From Planctomycetota bacterium (GTDB lineage: Bacteria > Planctomycetota > Planctomycetia > Pirellulales > S012-138): 5,149 nt of DNA. Each line of letters begins with the position of its first letter. Positions within the stretch are counted from its first letter, which is position 1. The notes under the pieces are model-generated. The model was not told the DNA's origin. It did no database searches and was given only the letters and a program-made list of their open reading frames with translations. Shown piece by piece: positions 4,302 to 5,149 of the stretch. Location of the stretch: positions 1-5,149 of the forward strand of contig JALSGI010000140.1 of NCBI GenBank assembly GCA_026982835.1. The letters are read 5' to 3'. Position numbers and translations under genes: made by a program.

Positions 4302-5149
4302 CTATCGCAAAAAGCCCACGAAGAAGCTGAACACCCGCGTATCGTCCGTGGGGGCCTTGGCCGCGGCCCAGGCAAAGTCCAACGCAATGGGGGCTCCCAT
4401 GCCCGGCACGGCGATCCGCAAGCCCACCCCCGGGGCTACGCGGAAGTAGTCGGCGTCGATGCTGACGCTTTCTTCCACCGTGCCGAAATCCACGAACAGG
4501 ACCATTCGCAGCCCGTCGTCGGCCGTGAGCGGGAACAGGTACTCCACTGAGCCTAGCAGCAGAAAGTCCCCGCCGACGGTGGTTCCCAGTTCCACGGGCG
4601 AAGCGCCGCGGAAGTCGAATCCCCGGATGGTGTTGTATCCCCCGGCGAAGAAGTGCTCGAAGACCGGGGTGTTTCGGCCGGTGATGCCCACCCGGCCGCG
4701 AACGCCCAGCACGTGGCGGCCCGACTGGTCCGGACGCTGATACAACAGGAAATACTTCCGCAAATCGGCCGTGAAGCGGGGATAATCGAACTGGCCCACC
4801 CCCTGCACGTAGCCGAGCTGGAACAGGTGTCCTTCGGTGGGCAGGAAGGCGTTGTCACGGGTGTCGTAAGCCAGGCCCAGCTCCAGCGTGAACAAGTCGG
4901 AATCGCCCAGCACGGCGGCCACTTGGGCCGGCGTAGGGGTGCGGGCCCGGAACAACTTGACACTCTCGCCGCGGAAACCGGCCGAGACGGACACGTCGGG
5001 ACGGATCAGGTAGCCGAAAGTGATCGTGCCGCCCAGCCGCTGCTCGTCCCAGTCCTCGAATCGGCGGCTGTACAGGTAGCCGCTGGTGGAGAAGCTCACG
5101 GGGGTGTCGAACAGGTACGGCTCGCCGAAGCGGACCATGTAGCGCTGGA
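4302..5149 (-). CDS. bamA: BamA/Omp85-family outer membrane protein, C-terminal beta-barrel (5' end beyond window)
   Basis: About 281 C-terminal residues are visible; the frame runs unbroken off the right edge, so the start and the expected POTRA domains lie outside. The family inserts beta-barrel proteins into the outer membrane. Residues are numbered here from the Met at 5138, which is internal and not the start. The barrel shows alternating hydrophobic strands, a YDTRDNAFLPTEG segment (91-103), and the loop-6 motif in GGYNTIRGFDFRG (166-178), where IRGF (4617-4628) replaces the canonical VRGF. It also has GGDFLLLGSVEYLFPL (189-204), the VDFGTV strand (216-221) and the final strand VFSFFVGFLR (269-278). 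The last residue is Arg, whereas many barrel proteins end in Phe or Trp. It converges on carA with a 106-nt gap. With the POTRA region unseen, a BamA paralogue or TamA-like protein remains possible. Confidence 0.85.
   Translation of the reverse strand, partial: QRYMVRFGEPYLFDTPVSFSTSGYLYSRRFEDWDEQRLGGTITFGYLIRPDVSVSAGFRGESVKLFRARTPTPAQVAAVLGDSDLFTLELGLAYDTRDNAFLPTEGHLFQLGYVQGVGQFDYPRFTADLRKYFLLYQRPDQSGRHVLGVRGRVGITGRNTPVFEHFFAGGYNTIRGFDFRGASPVELGTTVGGDFLLLGSVEYLFPLTADDGLRMVLFVDFGTVEESVSIDADYFRVAPGVGLRIAVPGMGAPIALDFAWAAAKAPTDDTRVFSFFVGFLR

Noticed and set aside
1..5149. tRNA, rRNA, transposase or phage genes
   Set aside because: No cloverleaf, rRNA or transposase-like sequence was recognised by eye on either strand.

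Overview
The window is GC-rich bacterial DNA. It holds five protein genes: a three-gene set on the + strand (ECF sigma factor, small membrane protein, HtrA-like/PDZ protein), then carA on the + strand, then the 3' part of a BamA/Omp85 gene on the - strand entering from the right edge. An outer-membrane assembly protein points to a diderm organism. The intergenic DNA is full of short GC hairpins and CAAG/CACG tandem runs, a style I associate with Planctomycetota (Pirellulales-like). That placement is an inference from style and was not checked by search.

Layout. Positions 1-369 hold no convincing gene but are rich in inverted repeats, including a 16-bp-paired stem (259-343) that encloses a UUCG tetraloop hairpin just before the sigma gene. 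Positions 370-2681 form a tight cluster: the sigma gene overlaps the membrane-protein gene by 11 nt, and the PDZ gene starts 4 nt after the membrane-protein stop. The order sigma / membrane protein / HtrA-like protein resembles envelope-stress modules such as mycobacterial sigE-rseA-htrA. Here, however, the second protein lacks the usual zinc anti-sigma motif, and the HtrA-like protein appears to have lost its catalytic His and Asp. Positions 2682-3037 are a repeat-filled gap carrying a two-copy cassette of hairpins plus CAAG-CAAG-CACG-CAAG arrays. It ends in a plausible sigma-70-type promoter for carA.

carA (3038-4195) is complete, with an intact glutaminase triad; carB is not in the window. 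A 7-bp hairpin lies between carA and the converging bamA-like gene (4302 to the right edge), of which only the beta-barrel part is visible.

The most unusual content is (a) the sigma / membrane protein / pseudoprotease-PDZ module with its structured leader, and (b) the repeat grammar in 2682-2951, where the same four-beat tetranucleotide pattern recurs with periods of 8 and 7 between tetraloop hairpins.
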